Shown: piece by piece, positions 9,564 through 16,442 of the stretch
Layout: each line of letters starts with the position of its first letter
How positions within the stretch are numbered: position 1 is the first letter of the stretch
Assembly (NCBI RefSeq): GCF_000212735.1
Contig: NC_015510.1
Coordinates: forward strand, 2,500,001-2,536,314
DNA: 36,314 bases
From: Haliscomenobacter hydrossis DSM 1100
GTDB taxonomy: Bacteria; Bacteroidota; Bacteroidia; Chitinophagales; Saprospiraceae
Direction of reading: 5' to 3'
Notes under the pieces: generated by a model
Seen by the model: the letters and a program-made list of their open reading frames with translations, nothing else
Database searches by the model: none
What the model was told of the DNA's origin: nothing
Made by a program: the position numbers and the translations under genes

Positions 9564-10154
9564 TTATGCAGATAGCTCTCTTAGAGCAAGCTTGATTAGC
9601 TGCTCTACATTTTGGATAGCCTGGTCTTTCAGAAGATGATTTAAGGCCTTTTGAACCGCTATCTTCTGGAAGCCCAACGCTACCAATGCAGATAACGCCT
9701 CTTCCCGAATAGTATTGTTTTGTGAAGGAAATGTTAACGGCAAATCTCCGGAATCTTTTATCAGTTTATCTTTCAAATCCAAAATAATGCGTTTGGCCAT
9801 TTTGGGGCCAATGCCTTTTACTGCCCGAAAAACCTGCTCTTGCTCGCCGATAATGGCGGCGCGAAGCTCGTCAGGACTAAGCGAGGACAGCATAATTTGG
9901 GCGGTAGTGGGGCCAACTCCACTCACCGAAATGAGGTGTCGGAAAAGGCTGCGCTCGGCTTCTTCCGCAAAACCATACAAGGTGTGGCTGTCCTCTTTGA
10001 TGTTTAAATGGGTCAGGATTTTGACTTCTTCTTTCTTTTCGATCTGACTGTAGGTATGCAAACTGATGTGCACCAAATAGCCTACCCCTGCTGTTTCAAC
10101 AACGATGTAGGTTGGCGTTTTTTGGGTGATGTTTCCTCTTAAGTATGTGATCAT
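9564..10154 (-). CDS. ruvA: Holliday junction branch-migration protein RuvA
   Basis: RuvA tetramers bind four-way DNA junctions and load the RuvB motor for branch migration during recombination and repair. The 196-residue product has the usual length. It starts with the OB-fold text MITYLRGNI, followed by two helix-hairpin-helix segments, seen as LISVSGVGPTTAQIML and AVKGIGPKMAKRIIL. The C-terminal part (about residues 150-196) is the flexible RuvB-binding domain. It diverges from purD, and the intergenic space is filled by an iterated-word palindrome. It sits upstream of sprA on the same strand, with 190 bp to the chosen sprA ATG. Confidence 0.95.
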   Translation of the reverse strand: MITYLRGNITQKTPTYIVVETAGVGYLVHISLHTYSQIEKKEEVKILTHLNIKEDSHTLYGFAEEAERSLFRHLISVSGVGPTTAQIMLSSLSPDELRAAIIGEQEQVFRAVKGIGPKMAKRIILDLKDKLIKDSGDLPLTFPSQNNTIREEALSALVALGFQKIAVQKALNHLLKDQAIQNVEQLIKLALRELSA

Positions 10155-10162
10155 ATTGATTG

Positions 10163-10275
10163 GCTGATTTGCTAATGTGTTGATTTGCTAATAAAAGCGG
10201 CGGCAAATTTAGCACATTTATCAATTATCACATCAGCAAATCAGCACATTATCACATCAACACATTAGCACATTA
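10163..10275. repeat. Iterated-word inverted repeat, word AGCACATT-like, in the ruvA/purD divergent region
   Basis: The right arm (about 10225-10275) is a run of degenerate 8-nt words (ATCACATC, AGCAAATC, AGCACATT, AACACATT). The left arm (10163-10192) is their reverse complement (GATTTGCT, AATGTGTT and similar). The spacer is about 32 nt. It occupies most of the space between two divergent genes, so it must overlap or flank their promoters. Confidence 0.75.
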
Positions 10276-10288
10276 CCCCATTAATTTC

Positions 10289-10296
10289 TATTTTTG
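10289..10296 (+). promoter_or_regulatory. -7 box of the purD promoter
   Basis: TATTTTTG matches TAnnTTTG and lies 20 bp before the purD ATG, implying a very short leader. The -33 position falls inside the right end of the AGCACATT-type repeat (TTAG rather than TTTG), so the match is half a promoter. Confidence 0.4.
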
Positions 10297-10316
10297 CGGC
10301 CAAAATCGAGAAAACC

Positions 10317-11582
10317 ATGAAAATTCTGTTGCTTGGAAGTGGAGGAAGAGAACACGCCTTGGCCTGGAAGTTGCGGCAAAGCCCGCTTTGTACAGCACTC
10401 TGGATTGCGCCAGGCAATGCCGGAACGGCTGAATTGGGAACCAACATCGCGCTGGATCCCAATGATTTTCCAGCAGTGGCAGATCTGGTACAACGTGAAG
10501 GCATCGACATGGTTTTGGTAGGCCCCGAAGAACCCCTGGTGCGGGGCATTTATGATTATTTCCAGGTACATTTCCCCAATTTGCCCGTGATCGGGCCCTC
10601 CCAGGTGGGTGCTCAACTGGAAGGCAGCAAGGCTTTTGCCAAAGAATTTATGCTCGAAATGGGCATTCCTACTGCGGCTTATCGCGAGTTTACTGCGGCT
10701 ACCCTGCAAGCTGGACTGGATTATATTTTGACCCAAACACCACCCATTGTGCTCAAAGCCGATGGCCTTGCGGCCGGCAAAGGGGTGGTGATTTTGGACG
10801 ATTTGGCCGCTGCTCAGGCCGAATTGCGCGACATGTTGAGCGGCAAGTTTGGTGCAGCCAGTGCCAAAGTTGTGATTGAGCAATTTCTCTCCGGCATCGA
10901 GTTTTCCGTATTCGCCCTGACCGATGGCAAAGATTATTTGATTTTACCCGAAGCCAAAGATTACAAACGGGTTGGAGAAGCAGATAGTGGCCCGAATACC
11001 GGCGGCATGGGTGCCGTTTCACCCGTACCTTTTGTGGATGAAGCATTGATGAAAAAGGTGGAAGAAACCATCATCAAGCCCACCATTGCAGGTATCGCCA
11101 AACGAGGAATTGTGTACAAAGGTTTTGTTTTCTTTGGCTTGATCAAGGTGGGAGGAGAACCCTTTGTGATTGAATACAACTGCCGTCTGGGCGATCCCGA
11201 AACCGAGGTGGTTATGCCCCGTTTGCAAAATGACCTGGTTGAACTATTGCAAGCTACCCACGAAGGGATCCTGTCGCAACAGCAAATTGTGATGGATCCA
11301 CGCTCGGCGGCGACCATCATTCTGGTATCTGGTGGGTATCCTGGCGATTATGAAAAAGGGAAAGTCATCAGTGGTTTGACGGCAGTAAAAGACAGTATGG
11401 TTTTCCATGCTGGCACCAAGAATTCATCAGATGGGATTGTAACGAACGGCGGTCGCGTTATCGCGCTGACTTCTTTCGGCGATAATTTTGATGAGGCACT
11501 GGTGTTTTCCAATCGCAACGCCGAGGTTGTTAAGTTTGAAGGAAAATATTACCGCAGGGATATTGGTTTTGATTTGCATTGA
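10317..11582 (+). CDS. purD: Phosphoribosylamine-glycine ligase (GAR synthetase)
   Basis: Joins glycine to 5-phosphoribosylamine using ATP, the second committed step of de novo purine synthesis, in the cytosol. The 421-residue length matches monofunctional PurD. It begins with MKILLLGSGGREHALAWKL. The ATP-grasp domain follows, with KADGLAAGKGV near residues 145-155, the GPNTGGMGAVSP loop, and the metal-binding NCRLGDPETE near residue 290. It stands alone as a purine gene here, divergent from ruvA and convergent with the POT permease gene. Confidence 0.96.
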   Translation: MKILLLGSGGREHALAWKLRQSPLCTALWIAPGNAGTAELGTNIALDPNDFPAVADLVQREGIDMVLVGPEEPLVRGIYDYFQVHFPNLPVIGPSQVGAQLEGSKAFAKEFMLEMGIPTAAYREFTAATLQAGLDYILTQTPPIVLKADGLAAGKGVVILDDLAAAQAELRDMLSGKFGAASAKVVIEQFLSGIEFSVFALTDGKDYLILPEAKDYKRVGEADSGPNTGGMGAVSPVPFVDEALMKKVEETIIKPTIAGIAKRGIVYKGFVFFGLIKVGGEPFVIEYNCRLGDPETEVVMPRLQNDLVELLQATHEGILSQQQIVMDPRSAATIILVSGGYPGDYEKGKVISGLTAVKDSMVFHAGTKNSSDGIVTNGGRVIALTSFGDNFDEALVFSNRNAEVVKFEGKYYRRDIGFDLH

Positions 11583-11611
11583 TCAGACTGCAATCTACTC
11601 AAAATCATTTT

Positions 11612-11708
11612 TTTAAACACAAAGGACACCACGGAAGCACAAAGGGCACAAGGTGGAATTGCTCCAAGTTGTGTTCCTTGTGCATCCTTGGTGTCCTTTG
11701 TGTTTAAA
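11612..11708. repeat. Inverted repeat with CACAAAGG-like words between convergent genes
   Basis: TTTAAACACAAAGGACACCA (11612-11631) is perfectly complementary to 11689-11708. Inside, GCACAAGG (11646-11653) pairs with CCTTGTGC (11676-11683). The arms reuse CACAAAGG-type words of about 9 nt. It lies between the convergent purD and POT genes, where it could fold in transcripts from both sides. Confidence 0.8.
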
Positions 11709-11738
11709 GTGTCGCTTTGGAGCCCAAGCCCATATTTA

Positions 11739-13325
11739 TCAATGGATTCCATGCATCCACTTCCGCAGCAACGGAATCAATAAAGCCAGTACCACCGTGA
11801 TCCCGAGTACCACGTAAATGCCCCACAACAAATAAGTATCGGTATACACCACCAAAGAATCTGTTCGACTCAATTTGCTGCCATCAAGGTTTCCACCTGC
11901 AGTCAATTTACCAATTTCGCTGGCCATACTATTGCCCAGTGAAATGGACAAATACCAGGCACCCATCACAAAACCCACCATCTTGGCCGGGGAAAGTTTA
12001 CTGATCATGGACAAGCCGATCGGCGAAATACTCAATTCGCCCGAAGTGTGGAAGAAGTACATCAATACCAGAAAAACCAGCGGCATAAGACCATCGGTAG
12101 CAAACGAACGCGCGCCCCAGACGATCAATCCAAAACCAAGCGCAATTTGGAATAAACCCAATAAAAATTTCATCGGTGTGCTTGGCTCCATTTTACGCTT
12201 GCCCAACCACATCCACATCCAGGAGAAGAGGGGTGCCAACAAAATGACAAAAAAGCCATTGAGTGCCCCAAATTGAGACGCCGGAATCTCTGTTCCCAGC
12301 ACCATCCGGTTGACGTTTTTATCCGTAAACAGGGCGATTGAACCTCCGGCCTGCTCAAATAGCATCCAAAAGATCATGTGGAAGAAAAACAAAAATACAA
12401 TGACCAGGAGGCGTTGCCCCTCCTTCCGATCAGGCAAACTCAAGGCATGCCAGATGATGTAGCTCAAGATAAGGATACTCACCGCCAGCAATACCCGGCT
12501 CAGGATGGCATTGGGATTCAGCAGAAACATCACCACCGGGATCAACACAATTGTCCCCAAAATGATGGTCGAATTGACGTTCAAGCCAGCGAATAAAGGC
12601 TTCTTACCGGCATTGGGGTCATTGGGAAGCCCTTTGTCTTCAAAATACTTTGGCCCCAGCCACATGAACAAAATCAAGCCCAGGGTCATCCCGATTCCCG
12701 CCAATCCAAAGCCGTAATGCCAGCCAATGCGCTGCCCTACGTATCCGCAGGTGAGCATGGCCAACAAGGAACCCGTATTGACCCCCATGTAAAAAATGGA
12801 GTAGGCACTGTCTTTGCGCGGATCATCGGGTTCGTAAAAGGTACCCAAAAAACTGGACATGTTGGGTTTAAAATACCCATTGCCCAATATGATGATCGCC
12901 AGCGACAGGAAAAAAATGGTTTGATTGCTTTCAAACCCCGGAATGCCTTGCATCCCCAGGGTAATGTGACCAATGGCCATCAAGGCTGCACCAATAATAA
13001 CCGACTTGCGGAATCCAAAAAAACGGTCGGCGATCACGCCTCCTACCACCGGGAACAAGTAAGCCATTGCCGTATACGCTCCGTATACCCCGATTGCCTT
13101 GGTATTGGCTTGTTGCTCGCCCAGATTGGCGTACAAAACCTTGGCCATATATAAGGTGAGCAAAGCCCGCATACCGTAGTAGGAAAAACGTTCCCACATT
13201 TCGGTGAGGAAGATGATAAACAGGGCTTTGGGGTGAATCTTTCGGTTGGAATAAATGACAATGGGAATCCAGATGAGGACAAATACCCATCCCGAAATGA
13301 GGAGGAGAAGTGCGATGTCTTGCAT
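11739..13325 (-). CDS. POT/PTR2-family proton-coupled oligopeptide transporter
   Basis: An inner-membrane symporter that probably takes up di- and tripeptides with protons. The 528-residue protein is made of long hydrophobic segments consistent with the 12-14 helices of the family. The family signature ExxERFxYYG is present at residues 42-51 (EMWERFSYYG), and a second conserved stretch appears as NGYFKPNMSSFLG. The FYMGVNTGSL segment also fits the PTR2 pattern. The gene starts 10 bp after the prfA stop, so it is probably co-transcribed with prfA. Substrate range cannot be read from sequence. Confidence 0.9.
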   Translation of the reverse strand: MQDIALLLLISGWVFVLIWIPIVIYSNRKIHPKALFIIFLTEMWERFSYYGMRALLTLYMAKVLYANLGEQQANTKAIGVYGAYTAMAYLFPVVGGVIADRFFGFRKSVIIGAALMAIGHITLGMQGIPGFESNQTIFFLSLAIIILGNGYFKPNMSSFLGTFYEPDDPRKDSAYSIFYMGVNTGSLLAMLTCGYVGQRIGWHYGFGLAGIGMTLGLILFMWLGPKYFEDKGLPNDPNAGKKPLFAGLNVNSTIILGTIVLIPVVMFLLNPNAILSRVLLAVSILILSYIIWHALSLPDRKEGQRLLVIVFLFFFHMIFWMLFEQAGGSIALFTDKNVNRMVLGTEIPASQFGALNGFFVILLAPLFSWMWMWLGKRKMEPSTPMKFLLGLFQIALGFGLIVWGARSFATDGLMPLVFLVLMYFFHTSGELSISPIGLSMISKLSPAKMVGFVMGAWYLSISLGNSMASEIGKLTAGGNLDGSKLSRTDSLVVYTDTYLLWGIYVVLGITVVLALLIPLLRKWMHGIH

Positions 13326-13335
13326 GGTTGGTTAT

Positions 13336-14412
13336 TTATGCGCCGATTTCTTCCCCGGCTTTCAATTTTTCCGTATTCTCGTACAATTGCAAACCTTCGA
13401 TGATCGCCTCCAGATCACCTTCCAATACCTTATCCAACGAGTAGATGGTCAGGTTGATGCGATGGTCTGTGACGCGGTTTTGGGGAAAATTGTAAGTGCG
13501 AATCTTGTCTGAACGATCACCGCTGCCGACCAAAGATTTGCGTTTGGCGGCTTGCTCTGACTCGTGCGCTTGACGGCGCATTTCGTATATTTTTTGGTAA
13601 AGGCGTTGCAGAGCAATCTCCCGGTTTTGGATTTGGGAACGGCCATCGGTACTTTCTGAAACCACTCCGGTAGGTAAGTGGGTAAAACGCACCCCGGATT
13701 CCGTTTTGTTGACGTGCTGCCCACCGGCACCACTGGAGCGAAAGGTATCGGTTTTGAGGTCTTCTTTGCGGATTTCGAGGTCTTCCATTTCCAGCTTGGG
13801 CATTACCACCACCGTTGCTGCCGAAGTGTGTACCCGGCCTTGTGATTCGGTTTTGGGTACCCGTTGTACCCGATGTGCACCCGACTCAAATTTGAGTGTA
13901 CCATATACGTCTTCGCCGTTGATTTCCAGCACCAACTTGTTGTAGCCGCCTACCGAGCCTTCATTGATTTCCATGGCGGACACTTTCCAGCCTTTTGACT
14001 CAAAGTAGCGGGTGTACATGCGATATAGATCGCCGGCAAAAAGGCTCGCTTCATCGCCACCCGTTCCGGAGCGAATCTCAAAAATTACATCACGCGAGTC
14101 TTCGGGATCTTTGGGGATCAGCAAAAACTTGATTTTATCCTCCAGTTCTTCAATCTGTGGATTCAAACTTTCCAGTTCCTCCTGCGCCATTTCCCGCATT
14201 TCGGGGTCTTCATCGCTGAGTGCCTGCTTGGCTGAATCCCGATTGCCCACCAGGTTTCGGTAAATGAGAAATGCCTCTACAATTGGTTTGAGGTCCTTGT
14301 AGTTTTTGCTAACCTTTTTGTACCGGTCCATGTCCACGATGATATCGGGGTCCGACATCTGCTCCTCCAAGTTCAAGTACCGATCATAAATGGCTTCCAG
14401 CTTTTCCAGCAT
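13336..14412 (-). CDS. prfA: Peptide chain release factor 1
   Basis: RF1 recognises UAA and UAG in the ribosomal A site and triggers hydrolysis of peptidyl-tRNA. The 358-residue length is typical. The catalytic GGQ is at residues 230-232 (SSGAGGQHVNKTES). The codon-recognition loop reads PKT at 186-188, in VPKTESQGRVHTSAAT. This is the RF1-type PxT and not the SPF of RF2, which separates the two paralogues. The gene diverges from tsaB and is followed 10 bp later by the POT permease gene. Confidence 0.96.
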   Translation of the reverse strand: MLEKLEAIYDRYLNLEEQMSDPDIIVDMDRYKKVSKNYKDLKPIVEAFLIYRNLVGNRDSAKQALSDEDPEMREMAQEELESLNPQIEELEDKIKFLLIPKDPEDSRDVIFEIRSGTGGDEASLFAGDLYRMYTRYFESKGWKVSAMEINEGSVGGYNKLVLEINGEDVYGTLKFESGAHRVQRVPKTESQGRVHTSAATVVVMPKLEMEDLEIRKEDLKTDTFRSSGAGGQHVNKTESGVRFTHLPTGVVSESTDGRSQIQNREIALQRLYQKIYEMRRQAHESEQAAKRKSLVGSGDRSDKIRTYNFPQNRVTDHRINLTIYSLDKVLEGDLEAIIEGLQLYENTEKLKAGEEIGA

Positions 14413-14745
14413 AGCGTTGTTCGATTAAATACCTTGTTTCAAAGGTTTTTTTATAGCTTGGCCAGCAAAATAAGTTGTATTTGTCTGGACAAACTTAAAA
14501 TCTAAAAAAAATTTAATATTGTTTTGGCAAAATTACCACATTTTTTGCATCTTGCAGCATATTATCCAGCCTGTAGCTTTCAACAACCCATTTTTCTATG
14601 GTGAACGCATCATGGAAGTCCAGCATGTTTTAAAAAGTTATCTTTGAACTTATTTTGCGTCAAAGCAAAGTTTTTTTTATCAAGCGATATAGTACGTAAG
14701 TATAAGCTTGCGATATGTAATCGTTTATACAATAAGTTTTCTTGC
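14413..14745. other. prfA/tsaB divergent regulatory region
   Basis: This 333-bp gap is AT-rich and shows no gene. It holds a dyad, TTTGTC-tg-GACAAA (14480-14493), about 70 bp upstream of prfA. It also holds a -7-like TATCTTTG on the plus strand (14639-14646), which would give tsaB a leader of about 90 nt. The reading frame of tsaB extends upstream to a TTG at 14644, but this extension is not family-like. Confidence 0.5.
14639..14646 (+). promoter_or_regulatory. -7 box upstream of tsaB
   Basis: TATCTTTG matches TAnnTTTG. No TTTG is found at the -33 distance, so this is only a partial promoter match. Confidence 0.35.
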
Positions 14746-15435
14746 ATGGCGTTAGTTCTTTGTATGGAAACTGCTACCGAGCGGTGCTCCATCGTTGTGG
14801 CAAGCGAGGGAAATATCATCGAAAAAGTATATTCTTCCGGTGATTTTGACCATACCGCCCAACTCACATTGCTGATTGAAAAATGTTTGAGGCTAGGCAA
14901 TCTTCAATTGTCAGATTTGGATGCCATCGCCATCAGCATTGGACCTGGTTCGTACACCTCGCTGCGTGCGGGCCTGAGTACAGCGAAGGGGCTGGCCTAT
15001 GGCCTGGATCTGCCGCTGTTGCCCATTGATTCGCTCAGCATTATCGCAGCCGGTGCAATCCAGGAACATTCACCATCTAAGGCTACTCTTTATGTGCCCA
15101 TGATTGATGCTCGAAGGATGGAAGTGTATACCGCGATTTATTCGCCTACAGGGGAAACATTGGAAATGGCCAACGCAGCAATTTTGACACCAGATAGTTT
15201 TTGCACCTATTTTGAACAAGAAATTTCTTTGGTTTTTGCGGGTAATGGCGCCCCCAAGTTTTCCCTCATCGCCTCATCACCCTTTGCAATTTTCAGCTCG
15301 GTACGTTCAGATGCGACTTATATGCCCGCTTTAGCCGAAAAGGCATATCAACAAAAAGCATTTGCTGATGTGGCTTACATTGAGCCTTTTTACCTCAAAC
15401 CCCCAAACATTACGGTTCCTAAAAAACAAATTTAA
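14746..15435 (+). CDS. tsaB: tRNA threonylcarbamoyladenosine biosynthesis protein TsaB
   Basis: TsaB is the scaffold partner of TsaD in the complex that installs N6-threonylcarbamoyl on A37 of ANN-decoding tRNAs. The 229-residue product from the ATG at 14746 starts MALVLCMETATERCS, the usual N-terminus with its LxxxTAT pattern. It contains the family's GPGSYTSLRAGLSTAKGL motif near residues 75-92 and an actin/HSP70-like fold pattern. An upstream extension to 14644 would add 34 residues that look like untranslated DNA. As expected for TsaB, no iron-binding HxxxH of TsaD is visible. Confidence 0.93.
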   Translation: MALVLCMETATERCSIVVASEGNIIEKVYSSGDFDHTAQLTLLIEKCLRLGNLQLSDLDAIAISIGPGSYTSLRAGLSTAKGLAYGLDLPLLPIDSLSIIAAGAIQEHSPSKATLYVPMIDARRMEVYTAIYSPTGETLEMANAAILTPDSFCTYFEQEISLVFAGNGAPKFSLIASSPFAIFSSVRSDATYMPALAEKAYQQKAFADVAYIEPFYLKPPNITVPKKQI

Positions 15436-15461
15436 GGTTCCAGATGTTGTATTAACAAAAT

Positions 15462-15478
15462 TTGGCATGCGTTTTGCA
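15462..15478 (+). promoter_or_regulatory. Sigma-54 (-24/-12) promoter ahead of the first ArsR-type gene
   Basis: TTGGCATGCGTTTTGCA fits the RpoN consensus YTGGCACG-N4-TTGCW with one mismatch (T for C). The invariant GG (15464-15465) and GC (15476-15477) have exactly 10 nt between them. The predicted start lies near 15489, about 42 nt before the ATG. The match is seen; use by RpoN is inferred, and no activator gene or enhancer site was identified. Confidence 0.65.
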
Positions 15479-15531
15479 CGCTGAGCTTTATACGAGGCAA
15501 AAATCCTTTATGTTTTATCAAAGTGCATGAA

Positions 15532-15876
15532 ATGAGAAAGCAAAAAAACGACGTGATCACCCTGAAAAAAGGGCAGACCGAAATCGAACTTGACTACGCA
15601 GAATTGCGTAAAGCGGTGCTCGTACTCCGGGCCATCAACCACAAGCTTCGCCAAAGAATCATTGATCTGCTAGAAGAGCATGAAGCCATGACCGTAACCG
15701 AAATTTACGTCAAACTCCGTTTGGAGCAGTCCGTAGCTTCTCAGCATCTGGCTATTTTGCGCCGTGCCGGAGTTGTACAAACCGATCGCAGCGGCAAATT
15801 TATTCACTATTCTTTGAATAAAGATCGCATCGAACAGATCTCTCGTCTGGTAGAGGAACTTACTGGACAACAATAA
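15532..15876 (+). CDS. ArsR-type winged-helix transcriptional regulator (paralogue 1)
   Basis: A 114-residue winged-helix protein that probably binds DNA as a dimer. The helix-turn-helix lies in the middle (TVTEIYVKLRLEQSVASQHLAILRRAGVV), followed by the beta wing (DRSGKFIHYSLN). The ArsR metal-binding ELCVCDL motif in the recognition helix is absent, and the protein has no cysteine, so it is not a classic metal sensor. The frame extends to a GTG at 15523, but the ATG at 15532 is preferred. It is closely similar to the gene at 16078, sharing LEQS...SQHL.LR and GKFIHY. No obvious target gene is adjacent. Confidence 0.85.
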   Translation: MRKQKNDVITLKKGQTEIELDYAELRKAVLVLRAINHKLRQRIIDLLEEHEAMTVTEIYVKLRLEQSVASQHLAILRRAGVVQTDRSGKFIHYSLNKDRIEQISRLVEELTGQQ

Positions 15877-15912
15877 TGACGAAGACGCACTGGTTGCGTC
15901 TTTGCCATTATT
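15872..15912 (+). terminator. Long hairpin after the first ArsR-type gene
   Basis: AAGACGCA (15882-15889) pairs with TGCGTCTT (15895-15902). Outside it, AATAATG (15872-15878), which includes the stop codon, pairs with CATTATT (15906-15912). The whole stem has two mismatches in 18 positions. The following T tract is poor, so it may be a weak terminator or an RNA-stabilising end. Confidence 0.5.
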
Positions 15913-15957
15913 CTTACTACGAGCTTTATTGTTTTGTAATTACAAATCTTATTTTTT

Positions 15958-16051
15958 GCAAATATGCATTGCAGCTGTTAATGATTTGTCTGATTTTCAG
16001 ACGAAACTGAATTTTTTATTTGTGAGAAAACAAAAAAAAATGCATATTTGC
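15958..16051. promoter_or_regulatory. Paired inverted sites upstream of the second ArsR-type gene, candidate operator
   Basis: GCAAATATGCATT (15958-15970) recurs in inverted orientation ending at 16051 (TGCATATTTGC, 16041-16051). Each copy is itself a near-dyad, TGCA-AATA-TGCA. TTTTGTAATT is also repeated directly on either side (15932-15941 and 16052-16061). Such paired dyads suit an autoregulated ArsR-type protein. The sites are seen; the binding is inferred. Confidence 0.45.
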
Positions 16052-16077
16052 TTTTGTAATTCTAATGTAACATTACT

Positions 16078-16383
16078 ATGAGAAACACAAAAGTTGGTAT
16101 TAATCCTGAAAAGCTAGAAGCTGCTTCAGAGCTTCTCCGTGCGTTGGCACATCCTCTCCGTCTCCAGATCATTGATTTCATTGATCAAAGCGATGCCATT
16201 AATGTGAACAAAATCTACAACACGCTGAAGTTGGAGCAATCCATCACTTCTCAGCATCTGCGGGTTTTGCGCACAACCGATCTGGTAAGTACGGAAAGGG
16301 ACGGAAAGTTTATCCATTACCGGGTTGACTACGACAAAATCGATCAAACCGTAAAGGCCATCCGCAATTTCTTGAAGAAATAG
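16078..16383 (+). CDS. ArsR-type winged-helix transcriptional regulator (paralogue 2)
   Basis: A 101-residue paralogue of the preceding regulator and probably another DNA-binding dimer. It has the N-terminal ALAHPLRLQIIDFI helix typical of ArsR proteins. The helix-turn-helix is VNKIYNTLKLEQSITSQHLRVLRTTDLV, followed by the wing ERDGKFIHYRVD and a C-terminal dimer helix. No cysteines are present, so no classic metal site is evident. It is separated from paralogue 1 by about 200 bp holding a terminator-like hairpin and paired inverted sites, so the two are likely controlled separately. The ATG at 16078 is the only good start. Confidence 0.87.
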   Translation: MRNTKVGINPEKLEAASELLRALAHPLRLQIIDFIDQSDAINVNKIYNTLKLEQSITSQHLRVLRTTDLVSTERDGKFIHYRVDYDKIDQTVKAIRNFLKK

Positions 16384-16397
16384 TTGGAACACGAGTG

Positions 16398-16425
16398 GTA
16401 GAGCCGCGATGCATCGCGGCTCTAC
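16398..16425. repeat. GTAGAG...CTCTAC palindrome (copy 1)
   Basis: A perfect 28-bp palindrome (GTAGAGCCGCGATG and its complement) between the convergent second ArsR-type gene and the lipoprotein gene. It shares its GTAGAG/CTCTAC ends with palindromes at 22242-22269 and 25285-25314. It has no T tract on either side. Confidence 0.75.
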
Positions 16426-16442
16426 TGCCTCTCATTAGACTG

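Noticed and set aside
14521-14560. Third sigma-54 promoter at TTTTGGCAAAATTACC
   Set aside because: The -24 half matches, but there is no GC at the required 10-nt spacing.
14644-14745. Longer TsaB start at TTG 14644
   Set aside because: The extra 34 residues do not match TsaB, and the -7 box would overlap the start codon. The ATG at 14746 gives the standard N-terminus.
15532-15876. Metal-sensing ArsR/SmtB repressor
   Set aside because: The metal-binding cysteines of the recognition helix are absent, and no metal transport or arsenic genes are adjacent.
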